Positions 1 through 9,110 of a DNA stretch of 64,000 nt are shown here, piece after piece. The position numbers and the translations under genes were made by a program. This DNA is from Streptomyces sp. NBC_00162 (lineage in GTDB: Bacteria > Actinomycetota > Actinomycetes > Streptomycetales > Streptomycetaceae): contig NZ_CP102509.1 of NCBI RefSeq assembly GCF_024611995.1, positions 806,001-870,000 on the forward strand. The letters are read 5' to 3'. Below the pieces are notes generated by a model. That model saw nothing but the letters and a program-made list of their open reading frames with translations. It ran no database searches and had not been told where the DNA came from. Positions within the stretch are counted from its first letter, which is position 1, and the number at the start of each line of letters is the position of its first letter.

Positions 1-559
1 CGCCGACAGCAGCGCCCGCAAGAACCTGGGCAAGGCTGTGGTCCTTCAGCTCGACCCGGGACCAGCCGACGACGGCGACCAGGGGGTAGGCGAGCAGCAG
101 CCAAGGCCCATGGGTCACCGCGAGCATGGCGACGCTTCCGGACGATACGGCTGCGTGCACGCTGATTTTCCAGGCAGGGGTCACCGCGAGGAGGGCCGCC
201 AGGGTGACCAGCATGGCGGTGATCAGCGCAATCATCGTCCGAGGGGCGCCGAGGGCCCACAGCAGAAGGATGCCGGTGGCGACCGAGACGACGATGAAGC
301 TCATCACGGTGATGCGCTGCTGCCTGTGGCCGACGTGCCGGTCAGCCCAGCGACCGCGGCGGATGCCGTACTTGATGAAGGCCAGGGGAATGACCGCAGC
401 GAACAGACAGCCGAGGAGGCCCCATCCGACCCCCGCGAGGCGGGCGGTGTGCCAGCCGATGAGGATCGTGTCGGCGATGATCCAGGTCTTGGGATCGAGC
501 CCATCGGTGATCAGTCGCGCGACCCGGGACTGGGTGGGCTGGGTGATCGTGGTCGTCAC
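1..559 (-). CDS. PAP2-like membrane phosphatase family protein, 3' end outside window
   Basis: About 186 residues are visible, starting at a GTG with an AGGAGG site 7 bases upstream; the frame runs off the left edge, so the C-terminus is missing. Several hydrophobic segments are seen (for example GVGWGLLGCLFAAVIPLAF and MLVTLAALLAVTP). The motif order resembles phosphatidic-acid phosphatase type 2: a His-containing KISVHAAVSSG near residue 133, where the family has its PSGH motif, then SRVELKDHSLAQVLAG at the edge, where the family has SRxxxxxHxxxDVLAG. The canonical first Arg motif is not obvious. A lipid or polyprenyl-phosphate phosphatase role is inferred from the family. It is the last gene visible of a leftward group. 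Confidence 0.6.
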   Translation of the reverse strand, partial: MTTTITQPTQSRVARLITDGLDPKTWIIADTILIGWHTARLAGVGWGLLGCLFAAVIPLAFIKYGIRRGRWADRHVGHRQQRITVMSFIVVSVATGILLLWALGAPRTMIALITAMLVTLAALLAVTPAWKISVHAAVSSGSVAMLAVTHGPWLLLAYPLVAVVGWSRVELKDHSLAQVLAGAAVG

Positions 560-733
560 GCCGTGGCCTCCTGGCTGGTCGCGGTGAGGATATTTTCAGC
601 CGCGGCAGCGTGGTGGATCCCGGCGAACTGGATGAGCTCAGGCCTCGGTGGTGAAGTCGAGGTCGTCGATTCCGACGGTACCCGGCTCCTGTGTGCTTCC
701 GACCGGCAGGGCACCGCGGGCCGCAGGCGACAT
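556..733 (-). CDS. possible small hydrophilic protein, frame broken once
   Basis: An ATG opens a 31-residue frame that ends GIDDLDFTTEA and then hits TGA. If one C is added to the CC just before that TGA, the frame continues as ELIQFAGIHHAAAAENIL... and stops at a TGA overlapping the GTG of the membrane protein downstream. The joined product would be about 59 residues, with a helical Ala-rich tail and no Cys. The stop/start overlap and the same kind of indel in other genes here favour a real small gene. The ribosome binding site is weak and no family was recognised. Confidence 0.25.
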
Positions 734-792
734 CCGATTCCGGATCGGCTCCCGCCTCGCCGGACCACCGCCCCAGCCCGCCCGCGTGAGGT

Positions 793-1320
793 TCAGCCGT
801 TCTCCTGGCTGGTGTCCGCCGTGGTCCGTGCCCGCCTGGTGACTACGGCTCCTGCCGCGACGGCGCTGGTGGCGAAGGCGAGCGCGAGCATCCATCGCTG
901 ATCGAAGGTGTGGCCGGTGGCGTGGTCGAGGGAGTAGCGGCCCGCGCCGGCGAGGCCGATGGCGGCTGCGGTGAACCCGAGGAAGGCCGGGTACTCGTAC
1001 CCGCCGCCTTGAGCGAAGAACCCGGCCGGGGCGTGGACCGCCACGGCGCCCGCCATGGCCCCCGCGGCTGCGGCACCGGCGGCCGGGGTGGCCAGGCCCA
1101 GCACGAGCAGTGCCCCTCCCCCGGTCTCCCCGAGTCCCGCGGCCAGGGCGCTGTGCCGGCCGGGCGTGAAGCCCATGTGCTCCATGGCAGCCGCGGTCTT
1201 GTCGAGCCCGGCCCCACCGAACCACCCGAACAGCTTCTGCGTGCCGTGCGCCATGAGCACCGCTCCGGTTCCGGCTCGCAGCGCGAGCAGAGCAAGGTCA
1301 CGTCGGTTGATGCAGCTCAT
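793..1320 (-). CDS. DoxX family membrane protein
   Basis: A 175-residue integral membrane protein with four hydrophobic segments and the DoxX N-terminal signature MAHGTQKLFGWFGG near residues 25-40. GGGALLVLGLATPAAGAAAA and YEYPAFLGFTAAAIGLAG are two later membrane helices. The ATG is preceded by GGGGAG. DoxX proteins act in the membrane and are linked to thiol or oxidative-stress balance in some actinobacteria; the substrate here is unknown. It is transcribed leftward with a 248-base gap upstream, so it probably has its own promoter. Confidence 0.85.
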   Translation of the reverse strand: MSCINRRDLALLALRAGTGAVLMAHGTQKLFGWFGGAGLDKTAAAMEHMGFTPGRHSALAAGLGETGGGALLVLGLATPAAGAAAAGAMAGAVAVHAPAGFFAQGGGYEYPAFLGFTAAAIGLAGAGRYSLDHATGHTFDQRWMLALAFATSAVAAGAVVTRRARTTADTSQENG

Positions 1321-1517
1321 CGAAGTCTCCCCGGAGGCGGCCTGGTCATGGTGCGGCGACAACATTCGTATCGCGTCAGGGCGACGGCGACCCGGCGCCC
1401 GGCCGCAAGTCCGCCGAACGAGCGTCCGTCCGGCGGCGCAGCAGCTGGGGAGCATCAGACGGTCTCCAGGTCGGGCTGCCGCCACACCGTGGCGGCTCGC
1501 GCTGCCTTCGGGTCCTC

Positions 1518-1560
1518 GCAAGGGTGCCCCCGGAGTCGCACGCGCCGGGGGCACCCTTGC
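1518..1560 (-). terminator. strong hairpin terminator
   Basis: A perfect 16-bp stem (GCAAGGGTGCCCCCGG paired with its complement at 1545-1560) with an 11-base loop lies directly after the stop of the leftward dipeptidase-like gene. There is no long T tract, as is common for high-GC actinobacterial terminators. Confidence 0.75.
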
Positions 1561-1568
1561 CTTCGCCG

Positions 1569-3701
1569 CTACGGCGCGGTCACTGGCATGGCGTAGCCGA
1601 GCAGGCCCTCCCTCGTGTACGGCCCCTCGCAGTCGGCTCGGGTGGAGACGAAGTGGTCGAATACGGATGGTATGTAGCACCGGTAGAGGGGCACCGAGCC
1701 CGGCACCGCCTTGGTGTACACGTATCCGACCGCGCCGAGGGGTTGTTGACCCTCGCACCCCGGGTCGGGGGTGAGCAGCGAGTGGTCGGCCACCTTGCAC
1801 TCGTAGAGCCGGACCGTGCCGGGCGCGGGGTCCCGCAGCACCTTCCAGACCCCCTCGTGGGTGAACCCGGCGGGCAGGGGGCGTGAGGAGGCCAGGTGCC
1901 CGGCGTGGGGGCGGTAGCCACGGACCAGGGGTGTGTAGGGGGTGGTGTGGCCGCGGGTGCGTTCCCAGGTGCGCAGGTAGCCGTCGGCGCCCTGCATGAG
2001 CTCGTCCACCACGTCCTGACCGCCGGTGACCCGGATGTCCTCGATCCAGTCCGGTACGAGGCCGTAGTGGGTGCCGCCACCGTCGGTGTTGACGTCCCAC
2101 ACGCGCGAGCCGGTGACCTGCCGGTCGAGGACAGAGCCGCCGTCGGGGCTGCGGAAGGGGTAGCGGACGGGGTTCCCGGCGTCGGCCCGGGGGCCGGGGA
2201 GCCAGGCGAAGCCGTTCATGTCGGTGCCGATCCCGTACCCGGCGCCGTACTTGGCGCGCAGGGCGGCGTGTCTGCGCGCCTCGGCGGTGAACGCGGGTGC
2301 CTCGTACATGTGGCCGGTGATGAAGCCGCCCAGGCCGTAGACCCGCTCGGTCCAGTTGTCGTCCATCCAGCCGTGGGTGGAGAGCACGCCGGAGTAGCGC
2401 TCGGATTCGAGCAACTGCAGTGCCCGGTCGGCCGCCTTGACGCTCATGTGGTCGATCTCGAGCATCATGTTGCGCTTCATCATGCCCAGCACCGCGTACT
2501 CGCCCAGCGCGGTCAGACCGCGGCGGTTGCACTGCGCCTGGAGTGAGGGGCCGTACTGGGGCAGTTCGGCCCCCTCCGGCAGGGCTGCGCGGATCCTGGC
2601 CTCGGCCTCCGCCGGCGAGGTGCCGGGATCCTCGGCCGCGCCGTGCTCGTGCGCCCCCTCGGCCGACAGTCCTGCGGCAAGTCCGAAGCCGATGGGGTTG
2701 TCGTGCTGGGGTCCGAGGCACGGCTCCGTGCTCCAGAACGTCCCGGTCGAAAGGAACTGGCCGGTGTTGATGGCCATGCCCTGGGTGCCCGAGTCGAACC
2801 GGACGCCGCACAGGGCGTTGTCGAACTTGTGGCACAGGAACATGCTGCGCACACCGAGGCGGTGCAGCTCGTCCAGGCCGCGGTCGATGTCGGCCATCGT
2901 GCACTGCGCTCGGTCGAAGACCTGCTTGCAGCCGAACGGTTCGGAGGTCTCCATTCCGAGGACGACCGCGAGCTTGCCCTCCTCGATCACCTTGCGCGCC
3001 TGGGCGGCCTCGGTGACGACCCGGAACCAGCCCTTGCCGGCGCCGCCGTACATGGCGTCGACGTAGTCCTGGAGTTCGTACGTCTTCTGGATCTGGAGCC
3101 GGATCGCGGTCATCTCGTCGCAGCCGCGGTCCTTGAAGAAGTAGAGCGAGCAGATGACTCCGTTGGTGACCATGTCGTTCACCAGGATCCGCTGGCCGCC
3201 CCGCCAGGCCCGTTCCACCCAGGCGTAGTAGGTCTGCTGGTGGGTGGCGGAGTCGTGGGCCGGCCAGTCGCGGAACGTCGGCCAGCCGTTCGGGTCGTGT
3301 CGGCCGTCACCGCCCTTGGTGATCATGTCGAAGAGGGCGAGGACGCCGTTCGGGTAGTGCTCGGGGCAGTCCTTGAGGGCGTCCGCGACCCCCGCCGCGG
3401 AGAAGACCTTTCCGCAGACCAGCCGTCCCCCGAAGCCCTCGTTGGACATCAGGTGGACGTGCGCGTCGACGTATCCGCGGACCCGGCCCTGGGCGTCGGT
3501 CCCGGTGAACGGCTCCCCCGTGACGTTGACCTGCGAGTCCGGGGCCGGGCGCGCCACGGGCTCCCACCACTGCGGGTCCGCCGCCGCGCCGGTGGCCGCG
3601 GGGCCGAGCAGCAGGGTGGCCAGCGCGAGGACCAGGCCGATTAACAGGTACCTGCCTCTGAACAGGTACCGGCCTCGTCCGAAGGCTCTTCGTCGATTCA
3701 T
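1569..3701 (-). CDS. secreted M19 (renal dipeptidase)-like metallohydrolase with C-terminal repeats
   Basis: A 710-residue secreted protein. Residues 1-42 are an Arg-rich signal peptide with a hydrophobic core ending AATGAAA. The catalytic part shows an amidohydrolase-type metal site: YVDAHVHL (His81, His83), [10 protein letters not shown] (Glu251), a later His in MLEIDHMS and another in VLSTHGW. This follows the HxD/H...E...H...H order of M19 dipeptidases. The last ~90 residues have two similar blocks ([15 protein letters not shown] and [18 protein letters not shown]), the pattern of DUF5648-like surface repeats. An extracellular peptide-hydrolysing role is inferred. An ATG 6 bases upstream is possible, but AAAGGG is better spaced for the chosen start. 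Confidence 0.75.
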   Translation of the reverse strand: MNRRRAFGRGRYLFRGRYLLIGLVLALATLLLGPAATGAAADPQWWEPVARPAPDSQVNVTGEPFTGTDAQGRVRGYVDAHVHLMSNEGFGGRLVCGKVFSAAGVADALKDCPEHYPNGVLALFDMITKGGDGRHDPNGWPTFRDWPAHDSATHQQTYYAWVERAWRGGQRILVNDMVTNGVICSLYFFKDRGCDEMTAIRLQIQKTYELQDYVDAMYGGAGKGWFRVVTEAAQARKVIEEGKLAVVLGMETSEPFGCKQVFDRAQCTMADIDRGLDELHRLGVRSMFLCHKFDNALCGVRFDSGTQGMAINTGQFLSTGTFWSTEPCLGPQHDNPIGFGLAAGLSAEGAHEHGAAEDPGTSPAEAEARIRAALPEGAELPQYGPSLQAQCNRRGLTALGEYAVLGMMKRNMMLEIDHMSVKAADRALQLLESERYSGVLSTHGWMDDNWTERVYGLGGFITGHMYEAPAFTAEARRHAALRAKYGAGYGIGTDMNGFAWLPGPRADAGNPVRYPFRSPDGGSVLDRQVTGSRVWDVNTDGGGTHYGLVPDWIEDIRVTGGQDVVDELMQGADGYLRTWERTRGHTTPYTPLVRGYRPHAGHLASSRPLPAGFTHEGVWKVLRDPAPGTVRLYECKVADHSLLTPDPGCEGQQPLGAVGYVYTKAVPGSVPLYRCYIPSVFDHFVSTRADCEGPYTREGLLGYAMPVTAP

Positions 3702-3778
3702 CCCCATCCCTTTCACGATGCGTTCATGACAATTCGGAGATGGTTCTCGGTCGCCGGCCTGCGCGATGCGAGCCGGAC

Positions 3779-4552
3779 TCAACCCGACCGGGGCACCGCT
3801 CCCGCCGCATGGGCACGGACCAGGGCCAGGTAGTCCGCCGCCAGGCGGTGGCAGTCGCCGGGCCATCGCGCGGAGACGTAGTTGCCGTCCTTGACGGTGA
3901 ACCCGCGTCCGGGCCGGGCGGCGGTGTCGCGGAGGGGCAGCGGCGGGCCGGCGAGGAAGTGACCCGGATCGGCGAGCGCCGCGGTGACCTCCTGCTGCAC
4001 GGTGGTGCGGTACGTGCGGTAGTAGCGCCCCAGCCAGAACCGGGTGAGGTTCCATCCGGTCAACTCCAGCAGGGAGGTCAAAGCCGTCGTCCGCCGGCCG
4101 TGGAGGACCGAACGCCCGGTGACCGGATCCTTGGCCCGGGCGGCGAGCAGCACGCCGTGGCAGACGGCCCCCGCCGGCAGCCCCTGGGTGAAGACCCGGG
4201 CGAACAGCCCCTGGGCGGTGGGGTCCTCGAGCAGCGTCCGCATGCCCGTGGCGTGGCCACCGGGTACGAACAGGGCCGTGATGTCGGCCGGATCGACATC
4301 CGCGTACGAGGAGGGGGCGAGGAACTGGGGGTCCTCGGTGAGGCGCCGGTAGGCGGCCAGCTCGGCGCGGCGGGTCATCAGCCAGGGCGACAGCCAGGAG
4401 AAGCCGAGGTCCGTGAGCCGGGGGTCGGCGAGCGCGACCTTCCCGCCGGGGGTTGCGAACCGCACCTCGAAGCCGGCGTCCCGCAGTGCGGCCCAGGGCA
4501 CCGCCGCCTCGGTGGGGTCGTAGTCGCCTGCGGGGAGCAGGAAGAGAATCAC
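3779..4552 (-). CDS. DJ-1/PfpI family (type 1 glutamine amidotransferase-like) protein
   Basis: 257 residues, GTG start with AGAGGAG 7 bases upstream. The class I amidotransferase fold is indicated by the N-terminal strand [33 protein letters not shown] near residue 95 and the nucleophile elbow [10 protein letters not shown] with Cys131. Family members are deglycase/chaperone, protease or hydratase-like enzymes; the exact reaction is not predictable. It is divergent from an AraC-type regulator 219 bases away, an arrangement typical of a regulator and its target. Confidence 0.8.
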   Translation of the reverse strand: MILFLLPAGDYDPTEAAVPWAALRDAGFEVRFATPGGKVALADPRLTDLGFSWLSPWLMTRRAELAAYRRLTEDPQFLAPSSYADVDPADITALFVPGGHATGMRTLLEDPTAQGLFARVFTQGLPAGAVCHGVLLAARAKDPVTGRSVLHGRRTTALTSLLELTGWNLTRFWLGRYYRTYRTTVQQEVTAALADPGHFLAGPPLPLRDTAARPGRGFTVKDGNYVSARWPGDCHRLAADYLALVRAHAAGAVPRSG

Positions 4553-4771
4553 GGCGTACTCCTCTGAGCGGTGGCGATCAGGGCAGCACCGTCCCCCGGC
4601 ACTCCGTGGGCCCCTGATCCCCTCGGTGTCCGAAGGCCGACCTTAGGACCGGCTCGCGGCCCCGTCATTCACTTGGGCGGCCAATCCGTTGACTCTCCGA
4701 ACCGGCCTTTCCGGGCGGCCGTCCCACGGACGGTGTTGACGGGCGTGGTGCGCGCGCATTGACTGACCGAC
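4553..4771. promoter_or_regulatory. divergent promoter region, DJ-1 gene / AraC-type regulator
   Basis: 219 non-coding bases separate two divergent starts. A TTGACG element near 4736 and a second TTGACT near 4760 lie just upstream of the AraC GTG, which lacks a clear ribosome binding site and may be leaderless. No clear operator repeat was found by eye. Confidence 0.4.
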
Positions 4772-5791
4772 GTGTCAGCCATCGATCCGCCCTCCGTCAC
4801 CGCGTGCTACGCCCTCGCCGTCCTGAGCGCCACGGCTGAGGGCACCGGCGCGTCCGGCTCCTGGGCCTTGCCCACGGACCGGCTGGAGTTCGGCGAGATG
4901 CGCGCCCTGTGGGACGCGGTGCTCGGCGCCCAGGGCGCCGGCCCGCACACCGGGCTCCTCGTGGGCGACCGTATGCGGCCCGAAGGCCTGCACATCCTGG
5001 GTCACCTCATCCTCACCTGCGCCAGCCTCGCGGACGCCGCGCTGGCGGCCGAGCGCTACCACCCCCTGGTGAGCCAGGCGGGCACGGTGAACCTGGACCG
5101 CCGCACCGGCGTCAGCCGGATCTGCTACCGGCCGACCGTCGACCCGGCGGCCATGCACCCCCAGCAGGTGGAGGCGATCGTGAGCATCATGGTGCGGGCG
5201 GCCCGCTGGATCTCCGGCGACGACTGGGCGCCCCTGGCCGTGTCGTTCGCCCACCCCCGTACGGGCTCGGCAGAGCCCTACGCCCGCGTCCTCGGCTGCC
5301 CCGTCACCTTCGAGGCCGCGGAGAACGCGATCACGGTCGCCAACGAGGACCTCGACCGGCGCCGCCCCCTCTACGATCCGGCGCTCAACGCCCTGCACCG
5401 GGCCTACGCCGACCGGCTCCTGCGCCAGCTGTCCGCGGCCGGGACCGTCGCCGGGCGCGTACGCCAGTGGCTGGAACACGCCGTGCTCGAGGACGCGGGC
5501 CCCGAGGGTCCCGCCAAGGAGCTCAACCTCAGCGTCCGGACCCTGCGCAGGGCCCTGCACGCGGAGGGCACGTCGTGGCGCGCGCTCCTCGACACCGCCC
5601 GACACGGCCGGGCCAGGCGGCTGCTGGAGACCACGGCCCTGCCGCTGGACCGGATCGCCCCGCTCGTCGGCCTGAGCGGCGCGACGGCCCTGGTCCGTGC
5701 CTTCACCCGGTGGGAGGGCATGCCTCCCGGGGCGTTCCGCAGCCGGCACCGGCCCGCGTCCCCGGATCACGGCGGGGGCGGCGACGGGTGA
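4772..5791 (+). CDS. AraC family transcriptional regulator
   Basis: 339 residues, GTG start. The N-terminal ~200 residues look like the arabinose-binding-type domain of OruR/ArgR-like regulators (HILGHLILTCASLADAAL..., then CPVTFEAAENAITVANEDL). The C-terminal HTH pair occupies about 230-325: LNLSVRTLRRALHAEGTSW for the first helix-turn-helix and LPLDRIAPLVGLSGATALVR for the second, with RWEGMPPGAFR matching the AraC signature. It probably controls the divergent DJ-1/PfpI gene. The effector is unknown. Confidence 0.85.
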   Translation: MSAIDPPSVTACYALAVLSATAEGTGASGSWALPTDRLEFGEMRALWDAVLGAQGAGPHTGLLVGDRMRPEGLHILGHLILTCASLADAALAAERYHPLVSQAGTVNLDRRTGVSRICYRPTVDPAAMHPQQVEAIVSIMVRAARWISGDDWAPLAVSFAHPRTGSAEPYARVLGCPVTFEAAENAITVANEDLDRRRPLYDPALNALHRAYADRLLRQLSAAGTVAGRVRQWLEHAVLEDAGPEGPAKELNLSVRTLRRALHAEGTSWRALLDTARHGRARRLLETTALPLDRIAPLVGLSGATALVRAFTRWEGMPPGAFRSRHRPASPDHGGGGDG

Positions 5792-5968
5792 GGCACTTCA
5801 CCGCGGGCGCGGCCCCGGCCGGCCGCCTCCGTTGCTAGATTGTCCGGCGGCCGGATCCAAGGCCCCGGACGAGATGCGCCGTACCCGGTTACGCACGACG
5901 ACGCGCGAGGTGCTGCACGAGCAGCGCCTTCCGCTGTCCGCACCCGGGCAGCGTCCTCGTCGAGCAAG

Positions 5969-5986
5969 ATGGGCCGAACGCCATGA
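5969..5986 (+). other. five-codon leader ORF overlapping the ohr start
   Basis: ATG GGC CGA ACG CCA TGA opens 14 bases before the Ohr start and its stop overlaps that ATG (CCATGACC). The GAGCAAG before it is a better ribosome site than anything before the Ohr ATG. Translation by re-initiation is possible; this is inference from spacing alone. Confidence 0.3.
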
Positions 5987-6435
5987 CCGTGCCACTCACC
6001 CGCAGCCTGTACGCGACGACCGCACATGCGGCCGGGGGCCGTACCGGATCCGTCCGCACGGACGACGGGCGCCTGGACGTCCGCCTCGCCCCGCCGCGCA
6101 AGAAGGTGCCCGGGACCACCAACCCCGAGCAGCTGTTCGCGGCCGGTTTCGCCGCCTGCTTCACCTCCGCGCTCGCGGAGGTCGCCGCCGAGTTCGGGGC
6201 GGACGCCTCGGCCGCGCGCGTGGCCTGCGAAGTGCAGCTCGGCACCACGGACACGCCCGCGGGCTACGGCCTCGCGGTGGCCCTCACCGTCAGCCTGCCG
6301 GGGTGGCTGGCGGCGGACCTCCAGCCCCTGCTGCACCGGGCGGACGCGGTCTGCCCTTACTCGCAGGCAGTACGCGGCAACGTACCGCTGACGCTCCTGG
6401 CCGTGGACCACCCCGCCGCCGATGACCGGGCCTGA
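5983..6435 (+). CDS. ohr: OsmC/Ohr family organic hydroperoxide reductase
   Basis: 150 residues, a typical Ohr length. The two redox cysteines are present: Cys59 in GFAACFTSAL and Cys124 in ADAVCPYSQAVRGN. N-terminal LYATTAHAAGGRTGSV and KVPGTTNPEQLFAAG are Ohr-type. The enzyme reduces organic peroxides in the cytoplasm, usually recycled by lipoyl-dependent systems. No adjacent OhrR/MarR gene is present. It overlaps the next gene by 14 bases, so the two are probably co-translated. Confidence 0.9.
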   Translation: MTVPLTRSLYATTAHAAGGRTGSVRTDDGRLDVRLAPPRKKVPGTTNPEQLFAAGFAACFTSALAEVAAEFGADASAARVACEVQLGTTDTPAGYGLAVALTVSLPGWLAADLQPLLHRADAVCPYSQAVRGNVPLTLLAVDHPAADDRA

Positions 6436-6880
6436 GCCCGGGCCTGCGGGCCGCTTCCCGGGCGGCCCGGGCGGCCCCGGCGTCCCGGTGCCCGAGCACG
6501 GCGCCTGGCTGCGGCGCGGCATCAGCCGCAACGGCGGACCCCTTCTCGAGGACAGCGAAGTGGTGTGGCTGCAGGCCGGGCCGTACTACGCCGACAGCCG
6601 GGGTTTCGCCGGTACGACCTCCTTCGACGGCTCCGAGGTGCGCTTCCACCACCTCACGGGCGAGCCCGGCGAAGACGCCGGCACCTTCGGGTGGGAGGGT
6701 GCGAACCTCGTCGAGCGGGGCACCAACCCGGACGGCAGCACCTTCCTGGAGATCTGGACCCCACTGCCCGGCGCCGACGGCGCCACCGGCTCCTGGTCCG
6801 GTCCGGACCACCACGTGGTGCGCGTCGGCCGGCACGTGGTGCACGTCGATTCCCGTGCGGGTACGTACTGGCGGCTGTGA
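6422..6880 (+). CDS. conserved hypothetical, lipocalin/HRI1-like
   Basis: 152 residues, starting inside the 3' end of the Ohr gene. After a Gly/Pro-rich first 25 residues the sequence is beta-rich (VVWLQAGPYYADSRGF, SEVRFHHLTGEP, STFLEIWTPLPG), the pattern of a small beta-barrel; VVWLQAG..YADSRG resembles HRI1-like proteins. No catalytic motif is recognised. The overlap suggests it works with, or is expressed alongside, the peroxidase. Confidence 0.6.
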   Translation: MTGPEPGPAGRFPGGPGGPGVPVPEHGAWLRRGISRNGGPLLEDSEVVWLQAGPYYADSRGFAGTTSFDGSEVRFHHLTGEPGEDAGTFGWEGANLVERGTNPDGSTFLEIWTPLPGADGATGSWSGPDHHVVRVGRHVVHVDSRAGTYWRL

Positions 6881-6927
6881 CCTCCCTGCGGTGGGCGACG
6901 CGGTCAAGGGCGCGGCCGGGCGACGGG

Positions 6928-7530
6928 TCAGGCGTGAACCGGGAACTGCGATTGGAACGCCAGGCGATGGCCGGCGTCCTCCCCGAGTCGGGCGAACAGG
7001 TCGTCGAGCGCGAGGTACTCCTCCCAAGGCTGCCGCCCAGTCGCCCCGGCCAGCGCCGTGACGAGCCTGTCCTCGAGGTCGCGGACGCGCTTGTCCTTCC
7101 ACACTTTGTCGGCTGTGCTGACCAGGAGGTCCTCGATCGTCACGGCGGGGTCGTCCCAGCTGGCGTGGGTGGCGGCGAACCGGGCCAGGGCAGGCGCGAA
7201 ACCGCGGCTCAGCAGCAGGTCACGGCCGGCCTCCTCGTGGGCCGAGCCGGGCCCGACGAGCTCCTCGGGGTGCAGGGTCTTCCCCACGTCATGGGTCGCC
7301 GCACCGAAGAGGACGCAGTCACGGTCGACGGCCAGATCCGGGTAGCGGTCCCGCACCCAGTCGACCAGTTCGACCGCAACGTCGTGGACCGCCCGCAGGT
7401 GCGCCGCCAACCGGGGCGGGGCACTCAGGGAACGCAGAAGTTCCGCCACCACGGGCGGCAGCGGCCGCAAGGGGGCTCGCCCGGGGCGTCCAGGGCACGG
7501 GCCAAGAAGTCCGTAGGCGTCGCGGTCATC
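6928..7530 (-). CDS. HD domain phosphohydrolase, 5' end uncertain (one-base frameshift)
   Basis: The continuous frame from a TTG at 7470 gives 180 residues with an HD metal site: His60-Asp61 in GAATHDVGK, His78 in SAHEEAGRDLL and Asp in STADKVWKDKR. An ATG at 7530 opens a coding-like frame MTATPTDFLARALDAPGEP that joins the HD frame exactly if the GGGGG run at 7471-7475 (plus strand) had one more base. The true protein is therefore probably about 200 residues. Alternatively the TTG or a nearby GTG is the start. The nucleotide substrate is unknown. Confidence 0.75.
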   Translation of the reverse strand, partial: DDRDAYGLLGPCPGRPGRAPLRPLPPVVAELLRSLSAPPRLAAHLRAVHDVAVELVDWVRDRYPDLAVDRDCVLFGAATHDVGKTLHPEELVGPGSAHEEAGRDLLLSRGFAPALARFAATHASWDDPAVTIEDLLVSTADKVWKDKRVRDLEDRLVTALAGATGRQPWEEYLALDDLFARLGEDAGHRLAFQSQFPVHA

Positions 7531-7598
7531 CCGCAGACACTACTCGTGTGACCCGGCCGGGTTCGGCCTGTACGTCCAGCGCTCGTGGTCAACACACC

Positions 7599-7604
7599 TA
7601 GGCT
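7599..7604 (+). promoter_or_regulatory. -10 element TAGGCT, leaderless start
   Basis: TAGGCT ends 7 bases before the ATG at 7612, so transcription would begin at or next to the start codon; no ribosome binding site is present. Confidence 0.4.
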
Positions 7605-7611
7605 CGGGTTC

Positions 7612-8187
7612 ATGAGCACTGCATCCATCACCCGGACCTGGGAGATCCTCCCCGCCCGGGGCTACTCCACCGCCTGGGTCGACTTCGCACCCGACTCCCT
7701 CTCCGCCCGCGGACGCGCCGTCGGTCTGCTTCCCGAGCCGTACTGGGTCTCCTACGAGCTGGAGACGACCGGCGGCTACGTGACCACCCGTCTGGGGGTC
7801 ACCGTCGAGACCGCCACGTCGACCGAGTCCCTGGAGCTGCGGCACGACGGGGAGGGCCGCTGGACCGTGAACGGTGCCGAACGCCCCGATCTCGGCGGAG
7901 CGCTCGACTGCGACCTGGGCCTGTGCCCGCTCACCAACACCATGCCCGTGCTCCGGCACGCCCTTCACCGGAAACCGGGACCCGGCCCTGAGGTCTTCAC
8001 GATGGCGTGGGTCTCGGTCCCCGAACTGACGGTCAGCTTGAACCGGCAGACGTACACCCATCTGGCCCGCGCCGAGCACGGAGCCCGGATCCGCTACCAG
8101 TCCGGGGACTTCCAGAGCGACATCGAGGTCGACGACCGGGGCATGGTCCTCGACTACCCCTCGCTGGCGACCGCGCTCACCCACTGA
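7612..8187 (+). CDS. putative glycolipid-binding domain protein (DUF1089 type)
   Basis: 191 residues from the ATG at 7612; a GTG 27 bases earlier is in frame but lies upstream of the likely -10 element. The protein is beta-rich and ends RYQSGDFQSDIEVDDRGMVLDYPSL, which matches the C-terminal signature of the Glycolipid_bind (DUF1089) family. A central LCPLTNTMPVLRHALH is also family-like. Function is assigned by family only; no catalytic residues are known. Confidence 0.75.
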   Translation: MSTASITRTWEILPARGYSTAWVDFAPDSLSARGRAVGLLPEPYWVSYELETTGGYVTTRLGVTVETATSTESLELRHDGEGRWTVNGAERPDLGGALDCDLGLCPLTNTMPVLRHALHRKPGPGPEVFTMAWVSVPELTVSLNRQTYTHLARAEHGARIRYQSGDFQSDIEVDDRGMVLDYPSLATALTH

Positions 8188-8204
8188 GCCGCCAGCCGCC
8201 GTTT

Positions 8205-9110
8205 TCAGGGCGCGGCCCGGTCTGCCGCTTCTCGGGTGATGCCGGCGTAGAGACGCCAGAGGACCGGGCGGGCCTCGCCCTGTTCTCGGTCGTACAGGGC
8301 TGCCCAGCAACGGGCGACGAGCTCCCGGGCCTGGGTGCCGGGCCAGGGCTGGGGCAGGAGCTGCGGGGGCAGCAGCGGGTCGGGCTCCATGGCGCGTGTG
8401 AGTTCGGCGGCCAGTTCGACCCCGATGGTGAGCAGTGCGGACGGGGAGAGCGCGGCAGGGCCGGTGAGCCGGGCGAGGCGGGGCTGGGCGATACGGCTGA
8501 GGCGGTGGTAGCGGTCGGCGATCTCCTGCAAGGGCCACAGGAGACCGGCGAGTTCGTCAGGCTCCTGAGTGCCGCCCCTGCGCAGGTCCGCCGTGGTGAG
8601 GAGGGTGAGCGCGCCATGGGCTCCGAGGCGATGGGCCGCTTCTTCGACGTACGGCTCCCAGGCGTTGGCGCAGACGTACAGTCCGCCCTGGAGCGGAGCA
8701 CCGCCGAGGTGGACGAGGGTCTCGCGCAGGGAGTCCCGTACCGTGCGCGCCGATTCGGGCACCGCGAAGGCGGCCAGGTGCCAGACACCGTCCCAGGGCG
8801 CCAGCCCGGCATCCTGCTGGAATGCGTGCCGGAGGAAGTCCGCATTCGGGGCGAGGGCACGCGTGGTGTCCTCGGTCGCGTGCAGCTCCGCCTTGCGACC
8901 TCGGCCCTCGTGGGTGAACCGGCCTTCTGCCACGAGCCGTTTGATGCACAGCCGCACCTGCTGGTCGCTCATGCCCAGGGTGTTGGCGACGGTGTACAGC
9001 TCGTCGGCGCCGACGGTGCCGTCCTCGCGGATCAGCGCGTGGACGAGCATGCGGGTGGGGATCTCGACGCGGTCGGTCATCGTGTGGTCGGTCATCGTGT
9101 CGTCGGTCAT
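8205..9110 (-). CDS. PaaX family transcriptional regulator
   Basis: 301 residues. An N-terminal winged helix (MLVHALIREDGTVGADELYTV...SDQQVRLCIKRLVAEGRF) is followed by PaaX central and C-terminal domains (DGVWHLAAFAVPES, LRETLVHLGGAPLQGGLYV). The start overlaps the stop of the upstream acetyltransferase as ATGA, so translation is coupled. The first 15 codons are a threefold repeat of MTDxT/R with three in-frame ATGs 15 bases apart. PaaX proteins are repressors of aromatic-acid catabolism elsewhere; no such genes are nearby, so the target may be its own operon and the divergent hydrolase. Confidence 0.85.
   Translation of the reverse strand: MTDDTMTDHTMTDRVEIPTRMLVHALIREDGTVGADELYTVANTLGMSDQQVRLCIKRLVAEGRFTHEGRGRKAELHATEDTTRALAPNADFLRHAFQQDAGLAPWDGVWHLAAFAVPESARTVRDSLRETLVHLGGAPLQGGLYVCANAWEPYVEEAAHRLGAHGALTLLTTADLRRGGTQEPDELAGLLWPLQEIADRYHRLSRIAQPRLARLTGPAALSPSALLTIGVELAAELTRAMEPDPLLPPQLLPQPWPGTQARELVARCWAALYDREQGEARPVLWRLYAGITREAADRAAP

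Noticed and set aside
1569..4055. Longer M19-like protein starting upstream of 3701
   Set aside because: Upstream codons are antisense-like and Pro/Arg-rich; the signal peptide and ribosome site fix the start at 3701 or 3707.
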